DNA of 64,000 nt. Origin: Pseudoxanthomonas wuyuanensis (GTDB lineage: Bacteria > Pseudomonadota > Gammaproteobacteria > Xanthomonadales > Xanthomonadaceae). Location: assembly GCF_900215535.1 (NCBI RefSeq), contig NZ_OCND01000001.1, positions 310,001 through 374,000 of the forward strand, in the 5' to 3' direction. Shown here piece after piece: positions 63,075 through 64,000 of this stretch. A program made the position numbers and the translations under genes. The stretch's first letter is position 1. Each line of letters starts with the position of its first letter. The notes beneath the pieces are model-generated. The model saw only the letters and a list, made by a program, of their open reading frames with translations. It was not told the DNA's origin and did no database searches.

Positions 63075-64000
63075 ATGAAGGAACGCATGCGCCGTGGTTG
63101 CGCAATGGTCGTGCTTGGATTGCTGGCCCTGCCGGCCTTTGCCCAGCAGTTGGGACACGTGCCAGCGCATGTAGCGCCAAAGCCGCCCGAGGCCTTGGCC
63201 GCGTATTTCGCGCAAGTGCGCCAGGCCGAGCAGATAACCGACCCGGAAAAGCGCTGCCTGGCCTATCCGGATCTTCCCGGCAACCAGTGGCCCGCGGGCG
63301 CGGCAGAATGGCGCTGCCTCATGCTGCGCGCACCGGTGTTGCCGCTGGAGGAGATAGAAGCCAGGCTGGCCACGCCCGACGGTGCCGCGTGGCTGGAACA
63401 GCGGCTGGAAGCATTGCTGGAGGCCAACTACAACGATCCGCGCGAACGCGACCGCCTCTTCCCGGTGTTCAATCTCTTCGACAGCAGCGAGCGTGCCGGC
63501 AATATCGCCACGCTATGGCTGCGCCAGATGCCGCAAAGCCCGTTCGCCCTCACCGCCATGGGCAAGCATCGCGCCGCACAGGGCTGGGACGCGCGCGGTG
63601 GGGCGTACATCAGCAAAACTTCCGAGGCGCAGCTGAAACGCATGAGCCAGTTGTTCGCCGGCGCGGCGCCGTTGCTGGCCGAGGCACTGGAGCGCGAGCC
63701 CCGCCTCACGCCAGCCTGCCTGGCTCTGGCCGGAATCGGACGGCAGTCGTCCGATGCCTTGCAACAACAAGCGCTGGCGCAATGCCTGAGTGCCGATCCG
63801 GCGTCGTACGACGTGGTATGGGAATGGATGACCGCCGCCATGCCCAAGTGGGGCGGCTCCCTGCGGGCGATGAACCAGGTTGGCGCCCATGTATTGCAGC
63901 ATGGCCCTGAAAATCCAAAGCTGTATTCGCTGCTTGCGGAGCCGCCGGGCTACGAAGCCGCGCAGATGGATACCTATGCCGAAGGCAGGGAAGGCTTCGT
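63075..64000 (+). CDS. Secreted DUF4034-like protein (partial)
   Basis: The frame opens at ATG 63075 behind an aacgg/ggaa RBS with a signal peptide (CAMVVLGLLALPAFA) and runs off the right edge. The body contains WLEQRLEALLEANYNDPRER and SPFALTAMGKHRAAQGWDAR, matching the DUF4034 pattern (long tetratricopeptide-like helices). Function unknown; the C-terminus is missing. Confidence 0.75.
   Translation, partial: MKERMRRGCAMVVLGLLALPAFAQQLGHVPAHVAPKPPEALAAYFAQVRQAEQITDPEKRCLAYPDLPGNQWPAGAAEWRCLMLRAPVLPLEEIEARLATPDGAAWLEQRLEALLEANYNDPRERDRLFPVFNLFDSSERAGNIATLWLRQMPQSPFALTAMGKHRAAQGWDARGGAYISKTSEAQLKRMSQLFAGAAPLLAEALEREPRLTPACLALAGIGRQSSDALQQQALAQCLSADPASYDVVWEWMTAAMPKWGGSLRAMNQVGAHVLQHGPENPKLYSLLAEPPGYEAAQMDTYAEGREGF

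Overview
The window is 64 kb of mostly GC-rich bacterial DNA. The gene families, the type of integron attC site and the abundance of short palindromic repeats suggest a member of the Lysobacteraceae/Xanthomonadaceae (Lysobacter, Luteimonas, Pseudoxanthomonas and relatives). This assignment is an inference; no rRNA or tRNA gene is visible to confirm it.

The left part (about 1-25.4 kb) is chromosomal backbone. It holds a ferrous-iron uptake locus (feoA, feoB and a small Cys-rich membrane gene) with a Fur-box-like site. It also holds branched-chain amino-acid catabolism genes: an enoyl-CoA hydratase of the LiuC type, methylcrotonyl-CoA carboxylase beta, isovaleryl-CoA dehydrogenase, leucine dehydrogenase, a thiolase and a fused isobutyryl-CoA mutase (IcmF). 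Other genes here are a bactofilin, two tandem Ala-rich lipoproteins, an S8 serine-protease autotransporter, a TetR/hydrolase pair, a transmembrane winged-helix/TolB-propeller regulator, and a secreted cytochrome c-PQQ sugar dehydrogenase followed by a HbpS/GlcG-like and a Rid gene.

From 25.4 to 28.4 kb the DNA is a scar zone: a DUF1028 gene, a CPBP protease, a VOC gene, a 125-bp duplicate of that VOC gene, and an internally deleted RibD/DHFR-like gene. At 28.4-32.1 kb lies a minus-strand array of five gene cassettes (GNAT, DUF2164, SxxK serine hydrolase, GFA-type protein, APH(3')-type phosphotransferase) separated by attC sites. At 50.4-52.9 kb lies a second array, on the plus strand, with six small cassette genes and attC sites of the same family. 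No integron integrase gene is visible, so both are integrase-less cassette arrays (CALINs). Their presumed attI-proximal ends face each other across 18 kb.

The interval between the arrays contains a hydrolase, a DUF2268 protease and a visibly lower-GC island (about 34.8-45.7 kb). The island has a lipoprotein, a di-haem peroxidase, a 1015-residue TIG/IPT protein, a 1793-residue Rhs/YD-repeat protein with a variable C-terminal tail, and an AT-rich small membrane gene placed like an immunity gene. An IS3-type relic and an XRE-controlled divergent module follow. Then come a Dabb protein, a secreted protein, a sigma-factor relic and an HExxH protein.

The right end (53-64 kb) returns to GC-rich backbone. 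It has a DUF2975/XRE pair with a clear palindromic operator, an S41 peptidase, a three-gene operon (SPFH protein, double zinc-ribbon membrane protein, small membrane protein), secreted coiled-coil and DUF4034-like proteins, and a GAP/LysE-like transporter. A terminal-inverted-repeat element of about 270-300 bp occurs twice, at 2.8 kb and 60.1 kb, in opposite orientation.
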